Part shown: in pieces, positions 15,283-21,789 of the stretch | How positions within the stretch are numbered: position 1 is the stretch's first letter | Layout: every line of letters begins with the position of its first letter | Source of the DNA: Faecalicoccus sp. | Lineage (GTDB): Bacteria > Bacillota_I > Bacilli_A > Erysipelotrichales > Erysipelotrichaceae | Assembly: GCA_017941505.1 (NCBI GenBank) | Contig: JAGAWH010000027.1 | Location: 1-21,789, forward strand | Direction of reading: 5' to 3' | DNA: 21,789 nucleotides | Notes under the pieces: generated by a model | The model's database searches: none | Told to the model about the DNA's origin: nothing | The model's input: the letters and a program-made list of their open reading frames with translations, nothing else | Translations under genes and position numbers: made by a program

Positions 15283-15306
15283 AGAAAAGGACGTTATAAA
15301 ACGCCC
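15283..15306 (-). terminator. Terminator of the lar operon
   Basis: On the minus strand GGGCGTT-TTAT-AACGTCC (15300-15306 with 15289-15295, one G.U pair) is followed by TTTTCTTGTG. It begins directly after the stop codon at 15307. Confidence 0.82.
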
Positions 15307-15717
15307 TTACTGTTCAATCATGGAAACAATTGCGTTAATGGCAGAATCCATCAGCTTTTTCGTATTAACTTCATCAATACCCGCAATCCATGTATTACAA
15401 TTTTGAAATGGAATCAATATTCGTTTAGCACGGCTGGATCCAACCGCATGCGCCATCTTTGCGGTCACTTCCCCTAACATGGAATCGGCAATCACAATTC
15501 CAATCGGTCCTATGATAATATCCGCACGAGATGCACAGACTACAACCGCATTTTCACCGGTGGCGCCCTGGTCTGCTCCTGCTTTGAGCATAGCCGAAGT
15601 AGCTAATGTATTGGTTCCTACTGCCGTTATTTTAATATCCGGTTTGATTGCCTTTAACCCGATAATTAACTGTCTTCCGATACCGCCGCCCTGGGCATCA
15701 ATGACTAATATTTCCAT
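15307..15717 (-). CDS. DUF3842 family protein linked to nickel-pincer cofactor genes
   Basis: 136 residues, ATG at 15717 just one base after the larC stop, so translation is coupled; the local ribosome binding site is weak. The protein is a compact Rossmann-like domain. It starts EILVIDAQGGGIGRQL, resembling a nucleotide-binding glycine loop, followed by VGTNTLATSAMLKAGADQGATGENAVVV and IIIGPIGIVIADSMLGE, all hallmark segments of DUF3842. Family members frequently sit next to larC in Firmicutes. No function is established; a role in handling the cofactor, its precursor or nickel is inference from coupling to larC. It is the last gene of the operon, ending at the terminator at 15283-15306. Confidence 0.88.
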   Translation of the reverse strand: MEILVIDAQGGGIGRQLIIGLKAIKPDIKITAVGTNTLATSAMLKAGADQGATGENAVVVCASRADIIIGPIGIVIADSMLGEVTAKMAHAVGSSRAKRILIPFQNCNTWIAGIDEVNTKKLMDSAINAIVSMIEQ

Positions 15718-15718
15718 A

Positions 15719-17047
15719 TTAGATTTCTTTTAATACCTTTCTTTTCACATCGATGATGGACATTCCCATCACTTTCGCGATGGCCTTTAAGCTTTCATAT
15801 TCCGGATATTCACGTACGGTTCCATCCGGTAAAGTTACAACTTTTAAATCGACAATTCCAAGATCTGTCATTACAGAACGGGATGCTCTTGGTAAGATGA
15901 CTCTTTCCATTTTCTCCTTACGCATACCGATGGTCGTGGTATTTTCAAAAATCAAAGACGTAATCTTATTTAGATTTTCTTCTTTACATAAAACCACGAG
16001 TTCATAAGCAGGACGATTCTTTTTCATAAATACCGGAATATAATGCACATCACGGGCTCCGTTATCCATCAAAAGCTCCATCACATACCCTAGTTCTTCA
16101 CCCGTGATATCATCAATCGTACTCTCTAATTTGATGATGGTATCATTACTTTCTTCTTTTACCTTAATATCCATCGCACGAACCATGCTTGGACGTTTAT
16201 AAGCACGTTTACCGGCACCGATTCCGATCGCGTTAATACCAAATGCCTCCGGCAGTGTATCGCTTGTCATGATAGCGGCCGCAATGGCTGCACCTGTCGG
16301 AGTTACCAGTTCTCCCTTTTGGTTTTGAATCTGTAAAGATAAATCGGAAGCTTCCACAATATGAGCAACCGCAGGTACCGGAACCGATAAGATTCCATGA
16401 GCTGCTCTAACACTTCCCTGTCCTTCTCCCAGATATGGAATAATAACGTTATCAAATCCCAAATTATCGAATAATACAGCAGCACTAATCACATCTACGA
16501 TGGAATCCACAGCACCGACTTCATGGAAGTGAACTTCATCTTTCGGAATACCGTGCGCTTTAGATTCCGCTTCGGCAATAATATCAAAGATTTTTAAAGA
16601 AAGAGCACGTGCAGAATCACTCATTTGAGCGCCATTGATGATCTCCGTAATTTCCTTCATTCCACGATGTTCATGATGATGGTGATGATGTTCGTGATCG
16701 TGGTCATGATTGTGATCGTGGTCATGTTCGTGATCGTGGTCATGTTCGTGATCGTGATGATGTTCGTGGTCATGGTCATGATGATGGTGATCATCTAATT
16801 CATGTTCATGTCCATATAAATATTCCATATCATGATCATGGTTATCTTGATCTAAAATGACATCAAAGTCACATGCTTCAATATCGGATTTAATAACTTT
16901 CTTAATTTCTGTTCGAAAGCCGGAAACCGGTAAGCTGTTCAATACTTCATTTAATACATCTATATCCGCACCTAAATCAATCATAGAGGCAACAAACATA
17001 TCACCACTGATTCCTGTACTGCAATCTAAATATAATGTCTTGCTCAT
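15719..17047 (-). CDS. larC: LarC, nickel insertion protein for the NPN cofactor
   Basis: 442 residues. ATG at 17047 overlaps the larE stop (ATGA), with AAAGGAC upstream. LarC is the CTP-dependent enzyme that inserts nickel into the pincer nucleotide made by LarB and LarE, for use by LarA-type racemases and epimerases in the cytosol. The N-terminal CSTGISGDMF and EVHFHEVGAVDSIVD segments, GELVTPTGAAIAAA and the C-terminal domain TIDDITGEELGYVMELL and NTTTIGMRKEKMER are diagnostic. The C-terminal LarC2 part is in the same frame, so no programmed frameshift is needed, unlike in Lactiplantibacillus plantarum. Residues about 80-127 are a His/Asp/Glu tract with roughly 28 His in 48 residues, probably a nickel reservoir. 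Part of that tract is a DNA tandem repeat (16691-16780). Confidence 0.94.
   Translation of the reverse strand: MSKTLYLDCSTGISGDMFVASMIDLGADIDVLNEVLNSLPVSGFRTEIKKVIKSDIEACDFDVILDQDNHDHDMEYLYGHEHELDDHHHHDHDHEHHHDHEHDHDHEHDHDHNHDHDHEHHHHHHEHRGMKEITEIINGAQMSDSARALSLKIFDIIAEAESKAHGIPKDEVHFHEVGAVDSIVDVISAAVLFDNLGFDNVIIPYLGEGQGSVRAAHGILSVPVPAVAHIVEASDLSLQIQNQKGELVTPTGAAIAAAIMTSDTLPEAFGINAIGIGAGKRAYKRPSMVRAMDIKVKEESNDTIIKLESTIDDITGEELGYVMELLMDNGARDVHYIPVFMKKNRPAYELVVLCKEENLNKITSLIFENTTTIGMRKEKMERVILPRASRSVMTDLGIVDLKVVTLPDGTVREYPEYESLKAIAKVMGMSIIDVKRKVLKEI
16691..16780. repeat. Five tandem 18-bp units inside larC
   Basis: Five consecutive copies of TTCGTGATCGTGGTCATG or close variants start at 16691, 16709, 16727, 16745 and 16763. 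On the coding strand each encodes HDHDHE or a near match. The unit is a multiple of three, so copy-number change would alter the length of the His-rich tract without breaking the frame. Confidence 0.85.
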
Positions 17048-17847
17048 TTCTTGTCCTTTCTTAATACTTCATTCATACTGCCGGTACGATATCCCTTTAA
17101 ATCAAGGCTTACATAGTCAAATCCAAATTCTTTAAATTTCGTATCAATCATTTCATTATTATTTAGAATTACTATAAAATCTTCCGGTTTTACTTCAATA
17201 CGGGCCAGATTTCCATGCACTCTGACACGATATTGCGTAAGTCCCAGATCCTTTAAAACGTTTTCTGCCTTCTCTGCCCGTTCCAATCCTTCTTTGGTAA
17301 TGCGATGTCCATATACAAAGCGCGTTGCCAGACAGGCAAAGGAAGATTTATCCCATGTCGGAAGATGCAGCTCTTTGGAGTACTCACGAATCTCCGCCTT
17401 TGATAGATCACAGATTTGAAGAGGTGATAATACATTTAATTCCCGGATGGCTCTCATTCCGGGACGGTAATCACCGATATCATCCATATTGCTGCCTTCT
17501 ACCAAAATCGGAAAGCCATGATCCTTGGCAAGCTGTACCATATTTGAAAATAAATATTTCTTACAGTGATAACAGCGGTCAACAGGATTGGAGACATACT
17601 CTTCCAGACTCAATTCATTGGAATGGAATGTAATATGCTTTATACCTTCTTTTTCTAAAAATTCGGCTGCTTCATCTCTTTCCCGGTGTGGAAAAGATGG
17701 TGAAATAGCTGTAATCGCAAGGCAGTTATCTCCCAATACATCATGGGCTACCTTAATTAAAAAAGTAGAGTCTACACCTCCGGAATACGCAACCGCAATC
17801 CTTCCTTTTTCACGGAAAAACTCCTTTAGTTTTTCTAGTTTATTCAT
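17044..17847 (-). CDS. larE: LarE, sulfur transferase of NPN cofactor synthesis
   Basis: 267 residues, ATG at 17847 overlapping the larB stop by 8 bases, with AAAGGAG upstream. LarE is an ATP-dependent PP-loop sulfur transferase that converts the two carboxyls of the LarB product to thiocarboxylates. The PP-loop is SGGVDST (22-28). Other conserved segments are EGSNMDDIGDYRPGMRA and SSFACLATRFVYG. Cys172 in the latter aligns with the sacrificial Cys176 of the L. plantarum enzyme. In addition a CYHC pair (Cys92, Cys95) is present where, from memory, the L. plantarum protein lacks both cysteines. This three-cysteine pattern suggests the iron-sulfur type that does not destroy its own Cys (inference). 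The C-terminal TLDL-like segment is VSLDLKGYRTGSMNE. Confidence 0.93.
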   Translation of the reverse strand: MNKLEKLKEFFREKGRIAVAYSGGVDSTFLIKVAHDVLGDNCLAITAISPSFPHRERDEAAEFLEKEGIKHITFHSNELSLEEYVSNPVDRCYHCKKYLFSNMVQLAKDHGFPILVEGSNMDDIGDYRPGMRAIRELNVLSPLQICDLSKAEIREYSKELHLPTWDKSSFACLATRFVYGHRITKEGLERAEKAENVLKDLGLTQYRVRVHGNLARIEVKPEDFIVILNNNEMIDTKFKEFGFDYVSLDLKGYRTGSMNEVLRKDKK

Positions 17848-18598
17848 CGATTTCTCCTTTCGATGCCAATCGATTGATTTGCGTAGCTACATAACCTGCA
17901 CCATATCCATTGTCAATATTTACAACCGCAATTCCATTGGCACAGGAATTGATCATGGTAAGTAAAGCGGATAATCCATGCATAGAAGCACCATATCCTA
18001 CGGATGTTGGAACCGCAATGACAGGATTTGTGACAAGACCGCCAAGTACGCTTGCCAGAGCTCCTTCCATGCCGGCAACCGCAACCACACAATTAGCATC
18101 CCGTATTTCATCAATCTGTGACATTAAACGATGTAAGCCGCTGACACCTACATCATAATGACGACTGACTTTAGCTCCAAAGAATTCAGCCGTTTTGGCT
18201 GCTTCTTCGGAAACATATAAATCAGCTGTTCCGGCAGAACATACCGCAATATGTCCTACTCTTTTCTTATCTTTATTTTCAATCTTTAATATCTTTGAGA
18301 CTTCATCATATTCGACCTGGGGTAACACCTCACGGATCAATTCATATTGATGATAAGAAGCCCTGGTTCCAAATACTTCTCCATTGGCTTCATATAGCTT
18401 TAAGTAAATATCTTTCAAATAAGCATCCGGTTTTGACTGGCAGAAAACCACTTCCGGAAATCCGGTCCGCTGCAGTCTGCCTGTATCCAGTTTGGCGAAA
18501 TTCAGGTCCATAAATGACTCATTCTGAAGCAGTTTTTTTGCCTCTTCAGGCTCTAATGTCTGATTTTTTACCTGTTCTAATATAACATCTATATTCAT
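17840..18598 (-). CDS. larB: LarB, nicotinate adenine dinucleotide carboxylase/hydrolase
   Basis: 252 residues, ATG at 18598 with GAGGAAAAAG upstream. LarB carboxylates the pyridinium ring of nicotinic acid adenine dinucleotide and cleaves the phosphoanhydride, the first step of nickel-pincer nucleotide synthesis. An N-terminal helical region (1-115) with VFGTRAS is followed by a PurE-like domain: SAGTADLYVSEEAA, FGAKVSRHYDVGVSGLHRL, VAGMEGALASVLGGL and PVIAVPTSVGYGAS. Cys219 in NSCANGIAVVNIDNGYGAG corresponds to the catalytic Cys that binds the substrate ring. Length is typical. It is the first gene of larB-larE-larC-DUF3842. No larA is in the window, so the cofactor must serve an enzyme encoded elsewhere. 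Confidence 0.94.
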   Translation of the reverse strand: MNIDVILEQVKNQTLEPEEAKKLLQNESFMDLNFAKLDTGRLQRTGFPEVVFCQSKPDAYLKDIYLKLYEANGEVFGTRASYHQYELIREVLPQVEYDEVSKILKIENKDKKRVGHIAVCSAGTADLYVSEEAAKTAEFFGAKVSRHYDVGVSGLHRLMSQIDEIRDANCVVAVAGMEGALASVLGGLVTNPVIAVPTSVGYGASMHGLSALLTMINSCANGIAVVNIDNGYGAGYVATQINRLASKGEIDE

Positions 18599-18617
18599 TT
18601 CTTTTTCCTCAGTTAGA

Positions 18618-18647
18618 ATTATATAACGACCTTACAAACAAAAACAA
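18618..18647 (-). promoter_or_regulatory. Probable promoter of the lar operon
   Basis: A perfect TATAAT (18623-18618 on the minus strand) has TTGTTT 18 bases upstream (about 18647-18642). Transcription would begin near 18611, giving a very short leader before the larB ribosome binding site. The -35 is weak (about 3 of 6 consensus bases). Confidence 0.45.
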
Positions 18648-18666
18648 CAGGATTGCCCTGTTGTTT
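18642..18666 (-). terminator. Inverted repeat: terminator of small operon or lar operator
   Basis: A perfect 10-bp inverted repeat (AAACAACAGG / CCTGTTGTTT) with a 5-nt loop is followed on the minus strand by TTGTTTGT. It lies 140 bases after the last small gene and overlaps the -35 region of the predicted larB promoter, so it could be a terminator, an operator or both. A second weaker stem lies at 18713-18734 (CGTCCA / TGGACG). Confidence 0.55.
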
Positions 18667-18805
18667 CTGCGTACTAATTTTTTGAGAGAGAAATGTTTTT
18701 GTATATGTAAACCGTCCATCCTTTCCACTGGACGATTACAGAATATAAGATAAAGGTTAAAAATTGATTAGAAAATTATGTGAAATTATTAATTTTTTTT
18801 ATAAA

Positions 18806-19036
18806 TTAAATCAGCTCCTCTAAATCATCCGAGGCATAGGTAATCTGGTCCATAATGATGTAGAGTCTGTCTACATTGGACTCACATTTTTCATAGTGCG
18901 CCCCGCTTTTTAAGTTTTCCGGGATATTATACAACCCCAGTCTAAGATCATCGCACACAACACCTATCAGCTCTAAGGCAAAGTTCAACTGCTGGTTAGC
19001 CTTACGCAGCAATTTCTTTCTTTCACTTGGCTTCAT
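18806..19036 (-). CDS. Small helical protein of unknown function
   Basis: 76 residues. The ATG at 19036 overlaps the preceding gene's TGA by one base (TGATG), with AAAGGAG upstream. The N-terminus is strongly basic (MKPSERKKLLRKANQQ) and the rest looks alpha-helical with an acidic end (SDDLEELI). Two Cys (CVD-type sites near residues 28 and 51) are present without an obvious metal motif. No signal peptide, membrane segment or known family was recognised. The tight coupling to two upstream small genes and the good ribosome binding site support it as real. It is the last gene of a three-gene operon. Confidence 0.7.
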   Translation of the reverse strand: MKPSERKKLLRKANQQLNFALELIGVVCDDLRLGLYNIPENLKSGAHYEKCESNVDRLYIIMDQITYASDDLEELI

Positions 19037-19359
19037 CAGTTTTTCTCCTTTATCTTTAATTCCAGGACTATCATAAGATCCCGACTTAACTTTTCATCTG
19101 TGTAAGCTCTCAAAGAGTCTACAAGGTCAATCAAATCAAAAAGACCGCTTTGACCATTCCACCATCCTTCTACATAGTCCATCACCAGATGAATTGTTAG
19201 CTCACCGTTATCTAATTGAAGTGAAGTTTCATAAATATCTGTCATTTTAGAAATCTCATGAATTTTTTCAAAGATTTTTTCTAACCGCTTCCTCATTGAA
19301 TTTGACATCTCTTGCGAAATAAAAGTTGGTTTGAGGTACCATTCATTAAAATTCTCCAT
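19036..19359 (-). CDS. Small acidic cytosolic protein of unknown function
   Basis: 107 residues, ATG at 19359 inside the end of the upstream gene (14-base overlap) with AAAGGAGGAG upstream. The sequence alternates helices and a few strands: a charged helix (SNSMRKRLEKIFEKIHEISKM), then DNGELTIHLVMDYVEGWW, then a helical end (DEKLSRDLMIVLELKIKEK). The Trp-Trp followed by NGQSG is the most distinctive site. No signal peptide, transmembrane helix or recognised domain. Context suggests it works with the two small proteins encoded beside it. Function unknown. Confidence 0.72.
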   Translation of the reverse strand: MENFNEWYLKPTFISQEMSNSMRKRLEKIFEKIHEISKMTDIYETSLQLDNGELTIHLVMDYVEGWWNGQSGLFDLIDLVDSLRAYTDEKLSRDLMIVLELKIKEKN

Positions 19360-19705
19360 TAAGATACTCCTCCTTTGTGATCTTTACTTTTCTAAATCCC
19401 AGCATCAACTGCATTTCTCCGTAATTTCCCGGGTAAAACTCAATATAGTCAGCTTCACGCACTGCATCTAAGAATTCCTGAGGTTTGTCAATATAGATTT
19501 CTTTCATATTGACGGTGATTTCCTGGTCACGTGTCCACTTTTCTGATTCATGAGTCATGACTACCTTGGCATCCGGAAACATTTTCTTCATGGCAGCTTC
19601 TGCTCTTTTCATGGCATTTACTTTTTCGGGTACAACAATCACGGAATCTCTTTCCAACTCGGTCATAATCTCGTGTAAATGCCGGTAAAAATACATTTCG
19701 TCCAT
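19346..19705 (-). CDS. Small alpha/beta protein of unknown function, first gene of orphan operon
   Basis: 119 residues from ATG at 19705, chosen because AAAGGAG lies about 10 bases upstream. The frame stays open 27 codons further to a GTG without a site. Its pattern suggests two alpha/beta halves: a helical start (YFYRHLHEIMTELERD), VIVVPEKVNAMKRAEAAMKKMF and AKVVMTHESEKW, then EITVNMKEIYIDKPQEFLDAV, DYIEFYPGNYGEMQLMLGF. No catalytic motif, membrane segment or known family was recognised. It heads a three-gene operon with overlapping ends and a long, GC-richer hairpin leader (19736-19905). The leader and orphan character recall accessory or mobile-element genes, but no integrase or relaxase is nearby. 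Confidence 0.75.
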   Translation of the reverse strand: MDEMYFYRHLHEIMTELERDSVIVVPEKVNAMKRAEAAMKKMFPDAKVVMTHESEKWTRDQEITVNMKEIYIDKPQEFLDAVREADYIEFYPGNYGEMQLMLGFRKVKITKEEYLNGEF

Positions 19706-19735
19706 TTTTGCTTCACTCCTTTCATGAACGTCGAG

Positions 19736-19773
19736 GGTTTGCCCTCTGTATATACAGGGGCAGGCGTCAACCC
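19736..19773 (-). promoter_or_regulatory. Long bulged hairpin in the leader of the orphan operon
   Basis: AGGGTT / AACCCT arms flank TGCCC / GGGCA arms, which enclose the 12-bp palindrome CTGTATATACAG (19746-19757). There is one bulged T on one side and a 6-base bulge (GGCGTC) on the other. The structure ends about 30 bases before the first start codon and may regulate access to the ribosome binding site. Confidence 0.55.
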
Positions 19774-19839
19774 TTTCACCTGTCACCTGCAGGGTGTAGG
19801 CACTCGGTTTTAACCCTCTTTTCTAAAGACCTAAAGTCT

Positions 19840-19876
19840 TTCACCTTATATACGGCAATCGTTCACATAAATACGG
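19840..19876. repeat. Two direct repeats upstream of the orphan operon
   Basis: TTCACCTTATATACGG (19840-19855) and TTCACATAAATACGG (19862-19876) share TTCAC and ATACGG, with centres about 21 bases apart, i.e. two helical turns. This could be a direct-repeat regulator site. Confidence 0.35.
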
Positions 19877-19904
19877 TGATTTCAGCCTAAAAACGATAAA
19901 AAAG

Positions 19905-19934
19905 TAAAAAAAAAACCAAGTTTTTAAAACTTGG
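19905..19934 (-). terminator. Terminator of the pyrophosphatase-pepT operon
   Basis: CCAAGTTTTTAAAACTTGG (19916-19934) is a 9-bp inverted repeat about one base. On the minus strand it is followed by about ten Ts. It lies three bases after the stop codon of pepT. Confidence 0.92.
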
Positions 19935-19937
19935 CTG

Positions 19938-21137
19938 TTATACTCCATAAATTATATTTTTTACCACTTTGACAAGTGTTTCCATCTGTTCGATATCTGC
20001 ATATTCAAACCGACTGTGATGGTTATAGGACCCGGTTCCTAAATTTGGACAAATCAAGCCCTTTGCCGACAACATTGCTCCATCCGTTCCGCCGCGGATC
20101 GGAATGGATACCGATTTCATGCCCGTCTTTTCAATGGCTTTCTTTGCCAGATCGACCGTTGACATATCCCCTTTCATAAAAGAAGCCAAATTATAGTACT
20201 GGTCTGTGATCACAATAGCTGTGCTATCCGGATACTTTTCATTCATAATATCTACTAAATGAAGCATTTCCTGTTTCTGGTTTTCAAATAGTTCCATATC
20301 GTGATTACGAATCAGATAATACAGAGAGGCTTTCTCACATTCACCTTTCATCTCCAAAAGATGATAAAAGCCTTCATATCCTTCGGTTTTTTCAGGAACC
20401 ATATCTTTTGGCATCATGGACATAAACTGACCTGCCAAAAGTGCGGCATTCACCATTTTTCCTTTCGCACTGCCCGGATGAATGGCATTTCCTTTAAAGG
20501 ATACAATGGCCTTAGCTGCATTGAATGTCTCATAATCGATGGAATCCGGTCTGTCGCCATCGACGGTATAGGCATATTTAGGGCAGAACTTCTCTAAATC
20601 AAAATGATCGACTCCCCGTCCGATTTCCTCATCCGGTGTAAAGGCAATATAGATCGTTCCATGTGGCTTCTTTTCACAAATCACCTCTTCTAAAGACTGC
20701 ATGATAATCGCAATTCCGGCCTTATCATCCGCCCCTAAAAGTGTAGTTCCATCGGTCACAATCAAATCATGACCAATCGAATCGTTGAGTGTTTCAAACA
20801 TGGAAGGATTCATCATCCAGTCCGGACTCAATGCGATATCTTTTCCGTCATACGATGAAACCTGACGCCATTTAATATTGGCTCCGCTCATTTCCAAAGC
20901 CGTATCCATATGGGATATAAAACCAACAGAATCCAAATTCGGGGCTGTTGCCTCTAATATGGCATATACAACCCCGAATTCATCTCTTTCTACATGATCG
21001 AATCCCATGGTCAGGCATTCTTCTTTGAGCGCATCCGCTAAAACAAGCTGTTTGGCAGTGCTGGGAACACTTAGACTTGTCTCATCGGATTGGGTATCGT
21101 AGGAAACGTATCGAACCAGACGTTCTTTGACAGACAT
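19938..21137 (-). CDS. pepT: Peptidase T (tripeptide aminopeptidase)
   Basis: 399 residues, ATG at 21137 sharing a base with the upstream stop (TAATG), with GGAGTTG upstream. PepT is a cytosolic M20B di-zinc aminopeptidase that removes N-terminal residues from tripeptides. Metal and catalytic segments are all visible: SHMDT (H76, D78), LLGADDKAG (D137), FTPDEEIGRG (catalytic E170, metal E171), YTVDGD (193-195) and NHHSRFEY near the C-terminus. IRGGTDGAMLSAKGLICPNLGTG is the typical family segment. Length is normal. Translation is coupled to the upstream manganese pyrophosphatase-like gene, an arrangement without an obvious biochemical link. Confidence 0.95.
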   Translation of the reverse strand: MSVKERLVRYVSYDTQSDETSLSVPSTAKQLVLADALKEECLTMGFDHVERDEFGVVYAILEATAPNLDSVGFISHMDTALEMSGANIKWRQVSSYDGKDIALSPDWMMNPSMFETLNDSIGHDLIVTDGTTLLGADDKAGIAIIMQSLEEVICEKKPHGTIYIAFTPDEEIGRGVDHFDLEKFCPKYAYTVDGDRPDSIDYETFNAAKAIVSFKGNAIHPGSAKGKMVNAALLAGQFMSMMPKDMVPEKTEGYEGFYHLLEMKGECEKASLYYLIRNHDMELFENQKQEMLHLVDIMNEKYPDSTAIVITDQYYNLASFMKGDMSTVDLAKKAIEKTGMKSVSIPIRGGTDGAMLSAKGLICPNLGTGSYNHHSRFEYADIEQMETLVKVVKNIIYGV

Positions 21138-21789
21138 TAGATCAACTCCGAAGCAAGACCCGGAACGATCTGCTTCTTCCGTGATACAAAGCCTTTTTCT
21201 TCAAATTCATGAATAACCGAAGCGAGCATCGGCGCTAAACTTCCGACATAGATAAAGCGGCTTCCCTTGCCTTCCACATTGGTGAAGGTCATTAAATATA
21301 GATCAAAGTTATGCGCTTTATTTTCTTCGGTCAGATATCTTTCGAAATCTTCTTTGATTTCATCGACTACGGATAAATCAAAGATAAATACCTGAGCAAC
21401 CGCAATATGTTTACCGTTTAAGATATATTCCTTATTGTCACGGTATAAGATCTTATCAAAGGATTTGCCACGAATCGTTGCGGTATTCTCAAACAACTCC
21501 GTTGCCATTTCCTGACAGTTGAATCCAAATTTCTCCTCAAGGGATTTTGCCATCATTCGATCCACTTCCGTACATGTCGGTGAATGGAAATTCATCGTAT
21601 CCGAGATCATTCCGTAGGCAATCAATTTAGCGCATGTTTCTGACATCTCGATTCCGTATTCATGGAACATCAGGGCCACAATCGTACAGGATGATCCTAC
21701 TATCATATTGCGGAATACAATCGGAACGGATGTTTCAATATCGCCGATTCTATGATGGTCCACAATCTCAACGATTTCTGCCTGATCGA
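21137..21789 (-). CDS. Manganese-dependent inorganic pyrophosphatase (DHH/DHHA2), 5' end outside window
   Basis: The last 216 codons of the gene are present; the reading frame continues past the window edge (EIVEIVDHHRIGDIET), so the start and the N-terminal metal motifs are not visible. The DHH motif, GMISDTMNF (metal-ligand Asp) and the C-terminal DHHA2 domain with SRKKQIVP, which binds pyrophosphate, identify a family II Mn2+-dependent pyrophosphatase. The wording around DHHRIGDIET resembles the longer CBS/DRTGG-containing branch (putative manganese-dependent inorganic diphosphatase), regulated by adenine nucleotides; the inserted domains would lie upstream or are absent. It removes pyrophosphate in the cytosol. 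It is translationally coupled to pepT. Confidence 0.92.
   Translation of the reverse strand, partial: DQAEIVEIVDHHRIGDIETSVPIVFRNMIVGSSCTIVALMFHEYGIEMSETCAKLIAYGMISDTMNFHSPTCTEVDRMMAKSLEEKFGFNCQEMATELFENTATIRGKSFDKILYRDNKEYILNGKHIAVAQVFIFDLSVVDEIKEDFERYLTEENKAHNFDLYLMTFTNVEGKGSRFIYVGSLAPMLASVIHEFEEKGFVSRKKQIVPGLASELI

Noticed and set aside
16660..16800. Repeat cluster considered as a CRISPR array or noncoding satellite
   Set aside because: The units are directly adjacent without spacers and are in frame inside larC, encoding its His-rich tract.
15719..17047. Programmed frameshift in larC
   Set aside because: The LarC1 and LarC2 parts are in one continuous frame, so no frameshift is required.
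19706..19786. N-terminal extension of the first small gene from a GTG
   Set aside because: The frame is open, but no ribosome binding site precedes the GTG and the region forms the long leader hairpin; ATG at 19705 has a good site.

Overview
This AT-rich window comes from a low-GC Gram-positive bacterium (Bacillota). Ribosome binding sites are strong AGGAGG types, two lipoproteins carry lipoboxes, and the terminators are classic Rho-independent hairpins with U-tracts. Gene content (Cthe_2159/DUF4956/VTC cassette, larBEC plus DUF3842, PepT, a CBS-type Mn pyrophosphatase, YARHG lipoprotein) suggests an anaerobic gut or oral Firmicute, possibly Erysipelotrichia; that placement is inference. No rRNA, tRNA, CRISPR array or transposase was seen. 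All genes but one (a MATE exporter) lie on the minus strand, so transcription mostly runs from high to low coordinates.

Reading in the direction of minus-strand transcription: (1) 21789-19938, the end of a manganese-dependent pyrophosphatase gene overlapping pepT, closed by a strong terminator. (2) 19905-18806, a GC-richer hairpin leader and three tightly packed small genes of unknown function. (3) 18646-15283, a promoter and larB-larE-larC-DUF3842, the nickel-pincer nucleotide cofactor pathway, without larA; LarC carries a large His/Asp-rich insert. (4) 15239-12066, a YARHG-domain lipoprotein, an OmpR-type response regulator with a TTG start and its histidine kinase, very likely one operon. 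(5) 12058-10735, overlapping alternative hairpins, a roughly 60% GC noncoding segment that looks like structured RNA, then a membrane-anchored acidic protein and a four-helix membrane protein. (6) 10724-7617, a 19-bp palindrome, two short-chain dehydrogenases and a divergent MmgE/PrpD protein. (7) 7430-5511, an ABC exporter half-transporter that meets the convergent MATE exporter (4080-5447, plus strand) at a shared bidirectional terminator. (8) 3922-1597, a VTC-like polymerase, a DUF4956 membrane protein and a Cthe_2159-type surface lipoprotein, preceded by a terminator-shaped leader hairpin. (9) 1505-1, two neighbouring secreted SH3-like repeat proteins, the last one cut by the window edge.

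The most notable points are: the VTC/DUF4956/Cthe_2159 cassette, a plausible but poorly understood surface polymer system; the unassigned structured RNA candidate at about 11865-12010; the three-gene orphan operon with an elaborate leader at 18806-19905; the lar operon with its DUF3842 partner and tandem-repeat metal-binding tract; and the PrpD homologue that appears to lack residues usual in its family's active site.
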